From Actinomycetota bacterium (lineage in GTDB: Bacteria > Actinomycetota > Actinomycetes > S36-B12 > UBA10799), in assembly GCA_020636995.1 (NCBI GenBank), contig JACJWU010000002.1, forward strand, positions 1 to 64,000: 64,000 bases of DNA, given 5' to 3'. Under the pieces are notes generated by a model. It made no database searches, was not told the DNA's origin, and saw only the letters and a program-made list of their open reading frames with translations. The translations under genes were made by a program, and so were the position numbers. Positions 28,576 to 37,172 of this stretch are shown here, in pieces (the stretch's first letter is position 1; each line of letters starts with the position of its first letter).

Positions 28576-30194
28576 ACGGCCGCCAGGAACTCTTCTAGTC
28601 CTGCGCGCAACTCAGCGAGCCGCTCAGCCGCCCGCTGCCGGTCGGCCACCACATCCCCGCTGCTCTCCACGACCTCGAGATAGACCTTGAGTTTCGCCTC
28701 GGTGCCGCTGGGCCGTGCGATCACCCGACCACCGCCGGCCAGCTCCAGTCGTAGCCCCTCCGTGGGCGGTAGACCGGTGGCAGCCGTGTCTGACAGGTCG
28801 GTCATCGAGGCGAGGTCGGCGATCGCGCTGTGGGGGTCGGCCTGCAAGGCCGCCAGCGCACGGTCGCGATCCGACAGATCCTGTACACGGATGCTGATCT
28901 GGTCGGTCAAGTGGACGCCATGCTCGGCGGCGAGTTGGTCCAGCAGGTCGGTGATGCTGCGACCCTGGGTCTGCAGGTGAGCGGCGAGTTCGAGCATCCG
29001 AACGGAAGCGCTGATGCCGTCCTTGTCCCGAACCGCCGCGGGATCCACGCAGTATCCGAGTGCCTCTTCGTAGCCGAAGACGATGTCGTCGGGACGGGTG
29101 ATCCATTTGAAGCCGGTGAGGGTCTGCTGGAAGCGCAGGCCGGCTGCGCGTGCGATCGATGCCAACATCGAACTCGACACGATGGTCGTCACCAGGCTGC
29201 CCGACACCGGCCCGCGGGCCGCGGTCCACCAGCCGAGCAGCACGCCCACCTCGTCACCTCGCAGCATGCGGAACCCCTCGACCGTCGGGATACCCACCGC
29301 GCAGCGATCGGCGTCGGGGTCGTTGGCGATGATCAGATCCGCCCCCACGCCGGCCGCGGACGCCAGCGCCAGGTCCATCGCCCCCGGTTCCTCGGGGTTG
29401 GGGAAGGCCACGGTCGGAAACGCGGGGTCGGGGTCGAACTGCTCGGCCACCGGAAAGAGCTCCACGAAGCCGAGCCGGTCGCACACTGTTTCGAAGAGAC
29501 GTCCCCCGACCCCGTGCATGGCGGTGTACACGACCTTCAACTCGGCGGCGTCGGTGCGGGCCGGATCGGCCAACGAGACCGCGCGCTGCACGTATTCCTC
29601 GACGATCTGCTCGCCGAGCCGGGTCCACCCGTCGGACTGCGGGATGTCCGCGAACGCCGGTTGTGCGGCGATCCGGGCGGAGATCTCGGCGTCAGCGGGG
29701 GGCACTATCTGCATCCCGTCGCCGAGGTAGACCTTGTACCCGTTGTCCTCGGGTGGGTTGTGACTGGCCGTGACGACGACGCCGGCATCGGCGCCCTGCG
29801 CTTTGATCGCGTATGCCAGCACGGGTGTCGGCAGGGCACGCGGCAGCACCTCTGCGGTGAGACCCGCCCCGGCCGCGATGGCTGCGGTCAACTCGGCGAA
29901 CGCCTCCGAGTTACGCCGCGCGTCGTAGCCGACCACGATCCTCTCGCCGCCGGTGTCCTTGACGTACTGGCACAATCCCGCGGCAGCCTTGGCGACAACG
30001 ATGTGGTTCATGGCTGCGGGCCCCGGCCCCAGCGGTCCCCGCAGCCCTGCGGTGCCGAATGTCAGCGGCCCGGCGAAGGCGGCCTCGAGCCGTTCGCGGT
30101 CGTCGGCGTCGAGCCACTCCTGCAATTGGGCACGGGTGGCGGGATCGGGGTCCTCGGCCAACCAAGCCCTGGCTGCGGCCAGCAGATCCGTCAC
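28572..30194 (-). CDS. pmmB: phospho-sugar mutase (PmmB/phosphopentomutase type)
   Basis: This 540-residue alpha-D-phosphohexomutase superfamily enzyme moves a phosphate between the C1 and C5/C6 of a sugar. Motifs are FGTAGLRG, the phosphoserine loop TASHNPPEDNGYK, the Mg loop DPDADR, the sugar-specificity loop GYEEALGY and the phosphate loop RPSGTEAK. The length and its place behind punA match mycobacterial pmmB (Rv3308), and in a nucleoside operon a ribose-1-P/deoxyribose-1-P mutase role is likely. It overlaps punA and the RNase gene by 4 bp each. A phosphomannomutase role cannot be excluded. Confidence 0.9.
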   Translation of the reverse strand: MTDLLAAARAWLAEDPDPATRAQLQEWLDADDRERLEAAFAGPLTFGTAGLRGPLGPGPAAMNHIVVAKAAAGLCQYVKDTGGERIVVGYDARRNSEAFAELTAAIAAGAGLTAEVLPRALPTPVLAYAIKAQGADAGVVVTASHNPPEDNGYKVYLGDGMQIVPPADAEISARIAAQPAFADIPQSDGWTRLGEQIVEEYVQRAVSLADPARTDAAELKVVYTAMHGVGGRLFETVCDRLGFVELFPVAEQFDPDPAFPTVAFPNPEEPGAMDLALASAAGVGADLIIANDPDADRCAVGIPTVEGFRMLRGDEVGVLLGWWTAARGPVSGSLVTTIVSSSMLASIARAAGLRFQQTLTGFKWITRPDDIVFGYEEALGYCVDPAAVRDKDGISASVRMLELAAHLQTQGRSITDLLDQLAAEHGVHLTDQISIRVQDLSDRDRALAALQADPHSAIADLASMTDLSDTAATGLPPTEGLRLELAGGGRVIARPSGTEAKLKVYLEVVESSGDVVADRQRAAERLAELRAGLEEFLAAV

Positions 30195-30982
30195 GCCTGC
30201 TCCAGGATCCGGCTGAGCAGGTCCGACAGCCGGGTCGCCGCGTCCTTGCCGGCCTGGAGGACCTCGGCGTGGTGCAGAGCCTCCCCGCTGAGACCTGCCG
30301 CGGCGTTGGTCACCAAGGACAGGCCGAGGATCTCCAGGCCCGCGGCACGGGCCGCGATGGCCTCCAGCACGGTGGACATCCCCACCAGATCGGCCCCGAG
30401 GATGCCGGCCATGCGCACTTCGGCCGGGGTCTCATACTGCGGGCCGGGGAACTGCGCGTAGACGCCTTCGTCAAGATCCGGATCGACGGTCCGGGCGATG
30501 TCACGCAGTCGTCGCGAGTAGGTCTGGGTCATGTCCACGAAGTTCGCCCCGACCAGTGGCGTCGTGGCCGTCAGATTGATGTGGTCGCGGATGATCACCG
30601 GTGTGCCGGGGGGCCAGTCCGGGTTCAGGCCGCCGCAACCGTTGGTCAGCACCAGGACCGTACAGCCCGCGGCGGCCGCAGTCCGTACCCCGTGCACCAC
30701 AGCGTCGACTCCGCGGCCCTCGTAGTAGTGGGTCCTGCCGGCGAAGAACAGCACGTTCTTGTCTCCCACGGCGCAGCTCCGCAAGGACCCGCTGTGGCCG
30801 GTCACAGCAGATGCCGCGAACCCCGGCAACTGCTCGTAGGGGATGTCAGCCGTCACCGGGAAGGAGTCCGCGGCGCCGCCCCAGCCGCTTCCCAGTACGA
30901 CGGCGATGTCATGGCGTTCCAGCCCGGTGCGCTCTGCGATGGCGGCCGCCGCCTGCGCAGCCAGTTCCTCAGCGGTGGTCAC
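30191..30982 (-). CDS. punA: purine nucleoside phosphorylase
   Basis: This 263-residue trimeric-type purine nucleoside phosphorylase splits inosine and guanosine (and deoxy forms) to base and (deoxy)ribose 1-phosphate. Motifs are VVLGSGWGG, the GRTHYYEG phosphate site, LTNGCGGLNPDW, the GPQYETPAE segment with the base-binding Glu, and SLVTNAAAG with the key Asn. It is first in the five-gene operon. GTG 30982 has TAGGGT 7 nt before it, so translation is probably leaderless. Confidence 0.95.
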   Translation of the reverse strand: MTTAEELAAQAAAAIAERTGLERHDIAVVLGSGWGGAADSFPVTADIPYEQLPGFAASAVTGHSGSLRSCAVGDKNVLFFAGRTHYYEGRGVDAVVHGVRTAAAAGCTVLVLTNGCGGLNPDWPPGTPVIIRDHINLTATTPLVGANFVDMTQTYSRRLRDIARTVDPDLDEGVYAQFPGPQYETPAEVRMAGILGADLVGMSTVLEAIAARAAGLEILGLSLVTNAAAGLSGEALHHAEVLQAGKDAATRLSDLLSRILEQA

Positions 30983-30989
30983 GCGGCCA

Positions 30990-30995
30990 ACCCTA
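30990..30995 (-). promoter_or_regulatory. -10 element of the punA operon promoter
   Basis: TAGGGT on the minus strand, 7 nt before GTG 30982; leaderless type. Confidence 0.5.
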
Positions 30996-31037
30996 CGCGC
31001 TCACAGAGGTTGATGGCCGCCGGTTGAGTGGGTGGGC

Positions 31038-31490
31038 TCAGGGGCCGATCGACGAGCAGGGTCGCGTACGTAGGTCCCGTACATAGTCCTCGGGGGCGCC
31101 GGCGACCTCCGCGGCGTCGGCGATCATTCCCAGATACCGCGCCGAGGGCAGCCCGCCCTCATAGTCGTTGAGCACGTAGAGCCACGCGACAGCATCACCC
31201 TCGAGGGTCAGCACCCGGACCCGGATCTTCGAGTAGATGCCGAGTTCGGTCCCCTCCCACTGGTCCATGAGATGTTCGTCCATCTCGTTGACGTCGTAGA
31301 GCATCACGAACACCTGATGGCCGGGATCCTCGACGACTGTTGCCAGCGCCCCCTCCCAGCTCATGTCCGCCCCCCCGAACGTGAGTCGCCATCCGTCCAG
31401 CCACCCGACGCCGGCGGCAGGCGAATGGGGGGCGATCTCCAGCATCCGTTCGGGGTCCATGCTCGAGCCGTAGGCCGCATAGAGGGTCAC
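31038..31490 (-). CDS. gamma-glutamylcyclotransferase-like (AIG2/GGCT fold) protein
   Basis: This is a 150-residue protein of the gamma-glutamylcyclotransferase-like fold, which forms 5-oxoproline or releases amines from gamma-glutamyl groups. YAAYGSSMDPERM near the start is the family's substrate-binding motif. The likely acid/base Glu lies in the WEGTELGIYSKIRV region, and a WLYVLNDYEGG segment follows. The start is GTG 31490, supported by TACCCT 6 nt before it (leaderless) and by the family start; a longer frame to 31622 has no homology. It lies upstream of the punA operon on the same strand with a 55-bp gap. The substrate is unknown. Confidence 0.82.
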   Translation of the reverse strand: MTLYAAYGSSMDPERMLEIAPHSPAAGVGWLDGWRLTFGGADMSWEGALATVVEDPGHQVFVMLYDVNEMDEHLMDQWEGTELGIYSKIRVRVLTLEGDAVAWLYVLNDYEGGLPSARYLGMIADAAEVAGAPEDYVRDLRTRPCSSIGP

Positions 31491-31496
31491 GTTCGA

Positions 31497-31502
31497 AGGG
31501 TA
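31497..31502 (-). promoter_or_regulatory. -10 element of leaderless promoter
   Basis: TACCCT on the minus strand, 6 nt before GTG 31490. Confidence 0.5.
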
Positions 31503-31574
31503 GCGCCCGGCACCCGGTGCGCATGCAGCGCCGCGCATTCGTGAGGTCGGTGGATCGGTGCTGCAATTGATGGC

Positions 31575-32525
31575 ATGAGCAACCTCGAACGGCGTCCGGC
31601 CGAGCAGACGTGCGAAGGCCACAGGGCAGGGGAGGTCTCACCTGCCGCCCAGCAGTTGGAGCCGCGTGACGTGCCACTAGGGGGGACGCGGGCGATGTCT
31701 GTGCGCCGGACCCTGCCTCATAAGCGGATCCGTACGGTGGGAGCGTGGTGCTTCGTGGACCACTTCGGTCCGGACGACGTGACGATGTCGGTGCCGCCGC
31801 ATCCCCACACCGGCCTGCAAGCGGTCTCCTGGCTGTTCGCCGGAGAGGTCGAGCACCGGGACAGCCTCGGATCGTGGCAGCGCGCTCGCGCCGGCGAACT
31901 CAATCTCATGACCGCCGGCCACGGGATCGCGCATTCGGAGTACTCAGTCGGTGAAGGGCCCCTGCACGGCGCACAACTGTGGGTGGCGCTGACCGACGAG
32001 GTGCGCGACCGGGCACCGGCATTCGCCCACCATGCCGATCTTCCCGTGGTGGAGGACGGTGGTATGCGCGCAGTGGTGATCGTGGGTGAGTTCGCGGAGG
32101 CGGTGTCGCCGGCTGCTGTGTACTCGCCGCTGGTGGGCGCGCAGATCGAGGTGACGGAGGATGTCGTTGTGCCCGTCGAGCCGGATTTCGAGTACGCCGT
32201 GCTTGCGGTGGATGCCGATGTGACCGTCGCAGGTGAGCCGGTTCCACGGGGGGCTCTGCAGTACCTCGGGTGGGGTCGGGACCACGTGGGTCTGCGGGCC
32301 GAGAGCGGTACCCGCGTGCTCTTGCTGGGCGGCGAGCCCCTGGCCGAGGACCTGTTGATGTGGTGGAACTTCGTGGGTCGCACCCACGACGAGATCGTGC
32401 GTGCGCGCGAGGAGTGGGAAGCCGGGTCCGACCGTTTCGGGGTGGTGGCCGGGGATCCCAATCCGCGCCTTCCGGCGCCTGGGCTACCGACGGTGGTCTT
32501 GAAGCCGCGTCCGTCGCGCCGGTAG
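31575..32525 (+). CDS. pirin family protein
   Basis: This 316-residue bicupin of the pirin family carries quercetinase-type metal residues: the N-terminal cupin holds PHPHTGLQAVSWLFAGEVEHRD and a later HGIAHSE motif, which give three His and one Glu. Pirins act as iron-dependent dioxygenases or redox sensors that bind partner proteins. The first 30 residues are poorly conserved, so the start could lie later. It stands alone and is divergent from the cyclotransferase gene. Confidence 0.88.
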   Translation: MSNLERRPAEQTCEGHRAGEVSPAAQQLEPRDVPLGGTRAMSVRRTLPHKRIRTVGAWCFVDHFGPDDVTMSVPPHPHTGLQAVSWLFAGEVEHRDSLGSWQRARAGELNLMTAGHGIAHSEYSVGEGPLHGAQLWVALTDEVRDRAPAFAHHADLPVVEDGGMRAVVIVGEFAEAVSPAAVYSPLVGAQIEVTEDVVVPVEPDFEYAVLAVDADVTVAGEPVPRGALQYLGWGRDHVGLRAESGTRVLLLGGEPLAEDLLMWWNFVGRTHDEIVRAREEWEAGSDRFGVVAGDPNPRLPAPGLPTVVLKPRPSRR

Positions 32526-32552
32526 CGCGCAACCGGGGCCGGGCGAGGTGCC

Positions 32553-33383
32553 TCAGGCCTGCATCAGATCCCCGTACTCCTGCACCCGCGCCATGGTCTC
32601 GGTGAAAAGGAACTGTTCGGTGAGACCCTCTCGGACCTCGTCCCAGGTCACCGGGGTGGCGGCGAACGGCAGGTCCTTGCCGCGCAGGGAATAGGGGGTG
32701 ATCGTGGTCTTCGCGGGGTTGTTCTGGCTCCAGTCGATGAAGACCCGTTTCTCCCGCTTGGACTTCGTCATCGTGGCCACGATGGCTTGGGGATGGGCGT
32801 TGGACAGGTCCCCCGCCATCGAGCGGGCGTAGTGCAGGACGGCATCGGCATCCATCGGCTCCGGGAAGGGAACGTACAGTTGCATACCCTTCGAGCCGCT
32901 CGTGACCGGTACGGCAGACAGACCATCGGACGTCAGGTAGTCGGCGACGAGTAGCGCCACCTCGCAGCACTGCGCCAGGCCGGCACCCGGGCCGGGGTCG
33001 AGGTCCACGACGAGCCGGTCGCACCGCCCGGGCTCACGCCATTGCGGCGTGTGCAGCTCCAGCGCATTGATCTGGGCCGACCACACCACGGCCGCCACCT
33101 CATCGAACACCGGGTAGTGGATGGAACTGACCACCATCTCGGGAATCCACTCGGGCATACCGTCCGGAGCGTTCTTCTCGAAGAAGGACTGATGCCCGAT
33201 CCCGTGCGGGAATCGGATCCTGGTCACGGGACGCCCCGATGTCTGCTCGATGATTTGGGGACCGATGGTCGCGTAGTAGTCGATCACCTGGCTCTTCGTC
33301 ACGTTGAGTTTCGGGTACATCACCTTGGTCAGGCTGGTCAGCCTGACCTGGCGGCCCTCCACTTGCGCGACGATGGCTGACAT
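32553..33383 (-). CDS. stand-alone PolD/LigD-type DNA primase-polymerase
   Basis: This 276-residue archaeo-eukaryotic primase family enzyme resembles the polymerase domain of LigD, which fills gaps during non-homologous end joining. Catalytic acidic residues are visible in VVDLDPG, and a third Asp in VFIDWSQNN. The nucleotide-binding loop reads TSGSKGMQLY, with Gln where the LigD polymerase domain has His. The start ATG 33383 has TAGAGT 8 nt upstream. No ligase or nuclease domain is fused. It is divergent from ku, only 101 bp away, which supports a shared repair role. Confidence 0.9.
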   Translation of the reverse strand: MSAIVAQVEGRQVRLTSLTKVMYPKLNVTKSQVIDYYATIGPQIIEQTSGRPVTRIRFPHGIGHQSFFEKNAPDGMPEWIPEMVVSSIHYPVFDEVAAVVWSAQINALELHTPQWREPGRCDRLVVDLDPGPGAGLAQCCEVALLVADYLTSDGLSAVPVTSGSKGMQLYVPFPEPMDADAVLHYARSMAGDLSNAHPQAIVATMTKSKREKRVFIDWSQNNPAKTTITPYSLRGKDLPFAATPVTWDEVREGLTEQFLFTETMARVQEYGDLMQA

Positions 33384-33391
33384 ACAACCCG

Positions 33392-33397
33392 ACTCTA
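33392..33397 (-). promoter_or_regulatory. -10 element of leaderless polD promoter
   Basis: TAGAGT on the minus strand, 8 nt before ATG 33383. Confidence 0.45.
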
Positions 33398-33484
33398 GTT
33401 GCCGTACGGACAAATGACCTGGTCAGAAGGATGAACTGTTGATGACACTGGCATAGCGCACCCGAGACAGAGCATGCTAGGTGG

Positions 33485-34450
33485 GTGCGTGCGATATGGA
33501 AGGGCTCGATCGCCTTCGGTCTGGTGTCCGTGCCGGTGAAGGCGTACACCGCCACGGAGGACCACGACGTGCGGTTCCACCAGGTGCATTCCCTCGACGG
33601 CGGGCGCGTGAAGTACAACCGCGTGTGCAGGGAATGTGGCAAGGTGCTGGAACTCGCTGAGATCTCCAAGGCCTACCAGGTGCCCGACGGCCCGACGGTC
33701 GTGCTGACCGACGAGGATTTCGCGGGTCTCCCGGTCACGTCCTCGAAGGAGATCGACGTCGTCGAGTTCGTGCCGTCCAATCAGGTGGACCCGGTGCGTT
33801 TCGACAAGTCGTATCTGCTCGAACCAGACGAACGGTCGCTGAAGCCCTACGTGCTGCTGCGTCAGACCCTGCAGGACACCGACCTCACGGCGATCGTGAA
33901 GGTGAGCCTGCGGCAGAAGCAGCAGCTGGGCGTGCTGCGGGTGCGGGAGAACGTGTTGATGCTGCAGACGATGCTGTGGCCCGACGAGGTGCGGGCCGCC
34001 CACTTCGACATCCTCGACCAGGAGGTCGACGTGCGCCCCCAGGAACTGGCCATGGCGTCCTCGCTGGTCGAGTCGTTGGCTGGCGACTTCGACCCCGATC
34101 AGTACCACGATGACTACCGGGAGCAGTTGCTGGCCCTGATCGACACGAAGGTTCATGGCGGGGAGGGCATCGTGGCCAGCGACGCGCCGACGTCCTCGGG
34201 CGGCGACGTCGTCGACCTGCTCACCGCGCTGCGGCAGTCCCTCGAGCGGGCGGGCACGACTCAGCAGTCCGCGCCCCGCAAGACTCCGGCCGGGAAGGTG
34301 GCGACGAAGAAGGCGCCGGCCAGGAAGGCGGCAGCGAAGAAGGCGCCGGCCAAGAAGGCCGCAGCGAAGAAGGCAGCAGCGAAGAAGGCGCCGGCCAAGA
34401 AGGCAGCGACGAAGAAGGCGCCGGCCAAGCGCACCCGGAAGACCGCATGA
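33485..34450 (+). CDS. ku: Ku DNA end-binding protein
   Basis: This 321-residue bacterial Ku forms a ring on DNA double-strand ends and recruits the end-joining ligase/polymerase. It starts MRAIWKGSIAFGLVSVPVK and contains the core Ku beta-barrel (about 1-250). The last 65 residues are a Lys/Ala repeat tail (units like KKAPAKKAA) known in some actinobacterial Ku proteins to aid DNA binding. GTG 33485 is the family start. The stop overlaps the lpdA start by 4 bp. The matching ATP-dependent ligase is not in this window. Confidence 0.95.
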   Translation: MRAIWKGSIAFGLVSVPVKAYTATEDHDVRFHQVHSLDGGRVKYNRVCRECGKVLELAEISKAYQVPDGPTVVLTDEDFAGLPVTSSKEIDVVEFVPSNQVDPVRFDKSYLLEPDERSLKPYVLLRQTLQDTDLTAIVKVSLRQKQQLGVLRVRENVLMLQTMLWPDEVRAAHFDILDQEVDVRPQELAMASSLVESLAGDFDPDQYHDDYREQLLALIDTKVHGGEGIVASDAPTSSGGDVVDLLTALRQSLERAGTTQQSAPRKTPAGKVATKKAPARKAAAKKAPAKKAAAKKAAAKKAPAKKAATKKAPAKRTRKTA

Positions 34451-35832
34451 GCGGCATCCCACAGTCGGTCGTCGTCGTCGGAGGCGGGCCCGGGGGGTAC
34501 GAGGCCGCACTCGTCGCAGCCCAGTTCGGGGCGGATGTCACGGTCATCGAGTCCGGCGGGATCGGGGGCGCGGCGGTGCTCACCGATTGTGTGCCGAGCA
34601 AGACGCTCATCGCCACGTCCGATCGTGTGGGTCGCGTCAACATGTCCGGCGAACTCGGGATCCGGGTCGGCGGAGAGATCCCCGGCCCGGGAACGGTGAG
34701 TGTGGATCTGGAACTGCTGAACAAGCGCGTGCTGGACCTCGCGGCCGCCCAGAGCGACGACATCGCCGGCCGCCTGCGCGATGCCGGGGTCCACATCGTG
34801 GAGGGGCACGGGCGCCTGGTGGATGCGCACACCGTTGCCGTGGGGGACCGGACCTTCCACGGCGACGTCATCCTGCTGGCCACCGGAGCCGCCCCGCGAG
34901 AACTCCCCACCGCCGTGCCGGATGGCGAGCGCATTCTCACCTGGCAGCAGTTGTACGACCTCACCGAACTCCCCGAGCGGCTCATCGTGGTGGGGTCGGG
35001 GGTCACCGGCGCGGAGTTCGCAGGTGCCTACACCGCGCTGGGCAGCGAGGTGGTGCTGGTGTCCTCGCGGGAACGTGTGCTGCCCACGCAAGATCCAGAC
35101 GCGGCGGAGGTGCTCGAGGTCGTTCTGCAGCACAGAGGCATGGAACTCGCCCCGCAGACCCGGGCCGAGTCGGTCGAGCCCACCGGCGCTGGTGTGATCG
35201 TCACGTTGCAGGACGGTTCCCGACTGGTGGGGACGCACTGTCTGATGGCAGTGGGTGCGATCCCCAATACCGCCGACCTCGGGTGTGACCGGGTCGGGGT
35301 CGCCCTTGACGACAACGGCTACATCCAGGTCGACCGGGTCTCCCGGACCAGTGTGAACGGGATCTACGCCGCCGGCGACTGCACCGGGGTCATGCCCTTG
35401 GCCAACGTCGCTGCGATGCAGGGGCGGATCGCCATGTGGCACGCATTGGGGGAGGCCGTGTCGCCCCTCAACCTCAAGGTCGTCAGCAGCAACGTGTTCA
35501 CCGACCCCCAGATCGCCAGCGTCGGGGTCACCCAGGCCGAGGTGGACTCCGGGGTGGCACGGGCGCATGGCATCAAACTGCCGCTGGCCACCAACGCGCG
35601 GGCGAAGATGCAGGGATTCGAGGACGGGTTCGTCAAGATCTTCTGCCGCGTCTCCGGGACCGTGGTCGGCGCCGTGATCGTGGCCCCCGGGGCCAGTGAG
35701 TTGATCTATCCGCTGGCTCTGGCCGTGGAACTCGGGCTCAACGTCGACGATCTTGCGACGACGTTCGCCGTGTACCCGTCGCTCAGCGGGTCGATCGCGG
35801 AGGCAGCCCGCAGGCTGCACCAGGTGGACTAG
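34447..35832 (+). CDS. lpdA: NAD(P)H-quinone reductase, LpdA type flavoprotein
   Basis: This 461-residue flavoprotein disulfide reductase superfamily member has the FAD motif GGGPGGYEAA, an NAD-binding GSGVTGAEF and the AAGDCTG motif. The redox site reads GGAAVLTDCVPSKT: the first Cys is replaced by Ala, so no disulfide can form. The C-terminal His-Glu pair of lipoamide dehydrogenases is also missing (PSLSGSIAEA). This matches mycobacterial LpdA (Rv3303c), which reduces quinones rather than lipoamide. It is coupled to ku by ATGA, an unusual partnership that may only reflect co-expression. Confidence 0.9.
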   Translation: MSGIPQSVVVVGGGPGGYEAALVAAQFGADVTVIESGGIGGAAVLTDCVPSKTLIATSDRVGRVNMSGELGIRVGGEIPGPGTVSVDLELLNKRVLDLAAAQSDDIAGRLRDAGVHIVEGHGRLVDAHTVAVGDRTFHGDVILLATGAAPRELPTAVPDGERILTWQQLYDLTELPERLIVVGSGVTGAEFAGAYTALGSEVVLVSSRERVLPTQDPDAAEVLEVVLQHRGMELAPQTRAESVEPTGAGVIVTLQDGSRLVGTHCLMAVGAIPNTADLGCDRVGVALDDNGYIQVDRVSRTSVNGIYAAGDCTGVMPLANVAAMQGRIAMWHALGEAVSPLNLKVVSSNVFTDPQIASVGVTQAEVDSGVARAHGIKLPLATNARAKMQGFEDGFVKIFCRVSGTVVGAVIVAPGASELIYPLALAVELGLNVDDLATTFAVYPSLSGSIAEAARRLHQVD

Positions 35833-35874
35833 CACGCCGCGCATCGGTGCAGGCGGGAGTGCCAACCTGCAGGT

Positions 35875-37170
35875 ATGGGCTTCCTGCATCACGACCGCAA
35901 TCTGGAACAGGTCCTCGCGCCGATCACGATGATCCGCGGTGGCAGCAGTCGGGGGTTCTACTTCGAGGGCAAGAACGTCCCCGAGCCCGGTGAAGGGCTC
36001 GAGGAGTTCCTCCTCGCGGTGCGCGGGTCACCGGATCCCATGGGGATGGACGGTTTGGGTGGGGACACGATCCTGCAATCGAAGACCGCGATCGTGTCCC
36101 CGTCAGCGCGGCCGGACGCAGACGTCGACTACACGTTCGTCCAGATCTTCCCCGACCAGCCGGCCACCGTCACCTACAAGATGAACTGCGGGAACATCTC
36201 GGCCGGAGTGCCGGTCTTCGCGCTCATGAAGAACATGCTCGGCCATGTCGCGGACGGCTCGCTGACGGTGCGGGCCTTCTCCACGAACACCCAGAAGATG
36301 ATGTACATGACCCTCGACGTGCTCAACGGCGAGGCGTGCGTGGACGGCTCAACGACGGTGGGTGGGATCCCCGGGACCGGGGCCAAGATCCTCGTCGACT
36401 TCCGGGATCAGGGCGGGGGCTTCACGGGGGCGACGTTCCCGACCGGCAGACTGGTGGACACGGTCGGGATGAGTGATGGATCGACTGTCGACGTGACGAT
36501 CGTCGACATGGTCAACATCTGCGGATTCTTCGACGCCGAGCAGTTCGGCATCGGCTGCACGGGGTTCGAACTCCCCGCGCCGGACGGCAGCATCGTGACC
36601 CCCGATGGAATGCTCGACCGCTTGACGGAACTGCGTCTGAAGATCGCCGAACTCATCGGCTGGAACGACTACACCCTGGACACGATCGGCAAAGCCACGC
36701 TGCCCTTCGCGGTCTCAGTGGCCAAACCGGCGGACTACACGGACATGGACGGGCGCACGGTGTCGGCCGCGGACATCGACCTCGTTGCGCGGTTCTATCT
36801 GGAATCGATCATGCACACCGCCGCCCCGGGCAGTGGTTCGACATGCCTGGCTGCGGCTGCGGCCGTGCCCGGCACGGTGCCGAACTCGGTGCTGGGCGAG
36901 GGGGACATGCGCTCCGGCGAAGGTGGTGACTTCACGCTCGGGCACCCTTCGGGGGTGTTCACGCTGCACGTGGAGCCACAACTGGGCGACGACCCGTTGG
37001 CGGTGACGTACGCCGAGTTGAGTTTCCCCCGCACCGCCCGGATCATCCTGGACGGAACGGTCTACATCAAGAACAACCGGGCCCCGGAACTCACTGCCTG
37101 GCAGGAGGCTGATGAGATCACAGCGGCGAGCTTCTTCCTTCGTGGCGACGACATCACGGTGCAGAAGTAG
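35875..37170 (+). CDS. PrpF-family isomerase (2-methylaconitate/4-oxalomesaconate type)
   Basis: This 431-residue protein of the PrpF family shares the diaminopimelate-epimerase fold and isomerises unsaturated tricarboxylates by proton shift. MIRGGSSRGFYF near residue 20, a GGDTILQSKTAIV segment and MNCGNISAGVPVFAL are family marks; the conserved Cys in the last is the likely active-site region. No prp or aromatic-catabolism genes are adjacent, so the substrate is open. Its stop lies 2 bp from the end of the convergent gene 37173-38444. Confidence 0.85.
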   Translation: MGFLHHDRNLEQVLAPITMIRGGSSRGFYFEGKNVPEPGEGLEEFLLAVRGSPDPMGMDGLGGDTILQSKTAIVSPSARPDADVDYTFVQIFPDQPATVTYKMNCGNISAGVPVFALMKNMLGHVADGSLTVRAFSTNTQKMMYMTLDVLNGEACVDGSTTVGGIPGTGAKILVDFRDQGGGFTGATFPTGRLVDTVGMSDGSTVDVTIVDMVNICGFFDAEQFGIGCTGFELPAPDGSIVTPDGMLDRLTELRLKIAELIGWNDYTLDTIGKATLPFAVSVAKPADYTDMDGRTVSAADIDLVARFYLESIMHTAAPGSGSTCLAAAAAVPGTVPNSVLGEGDMRSGEGGDFTLGHPSGVFTLHVEPQLGDDPLAVTYAELSFPRTARIILDGTVYIKNNRAPELTAWQEADEITAASFFLRGDDITVQK

Positions 37171-37172
37171 GC

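Noticed and set aside
32553..34450. Complete LigD-Ku repair operon
   Set aside because: No ligase or nuclease domain is present in the polymerase gene or its neighbours in this window.
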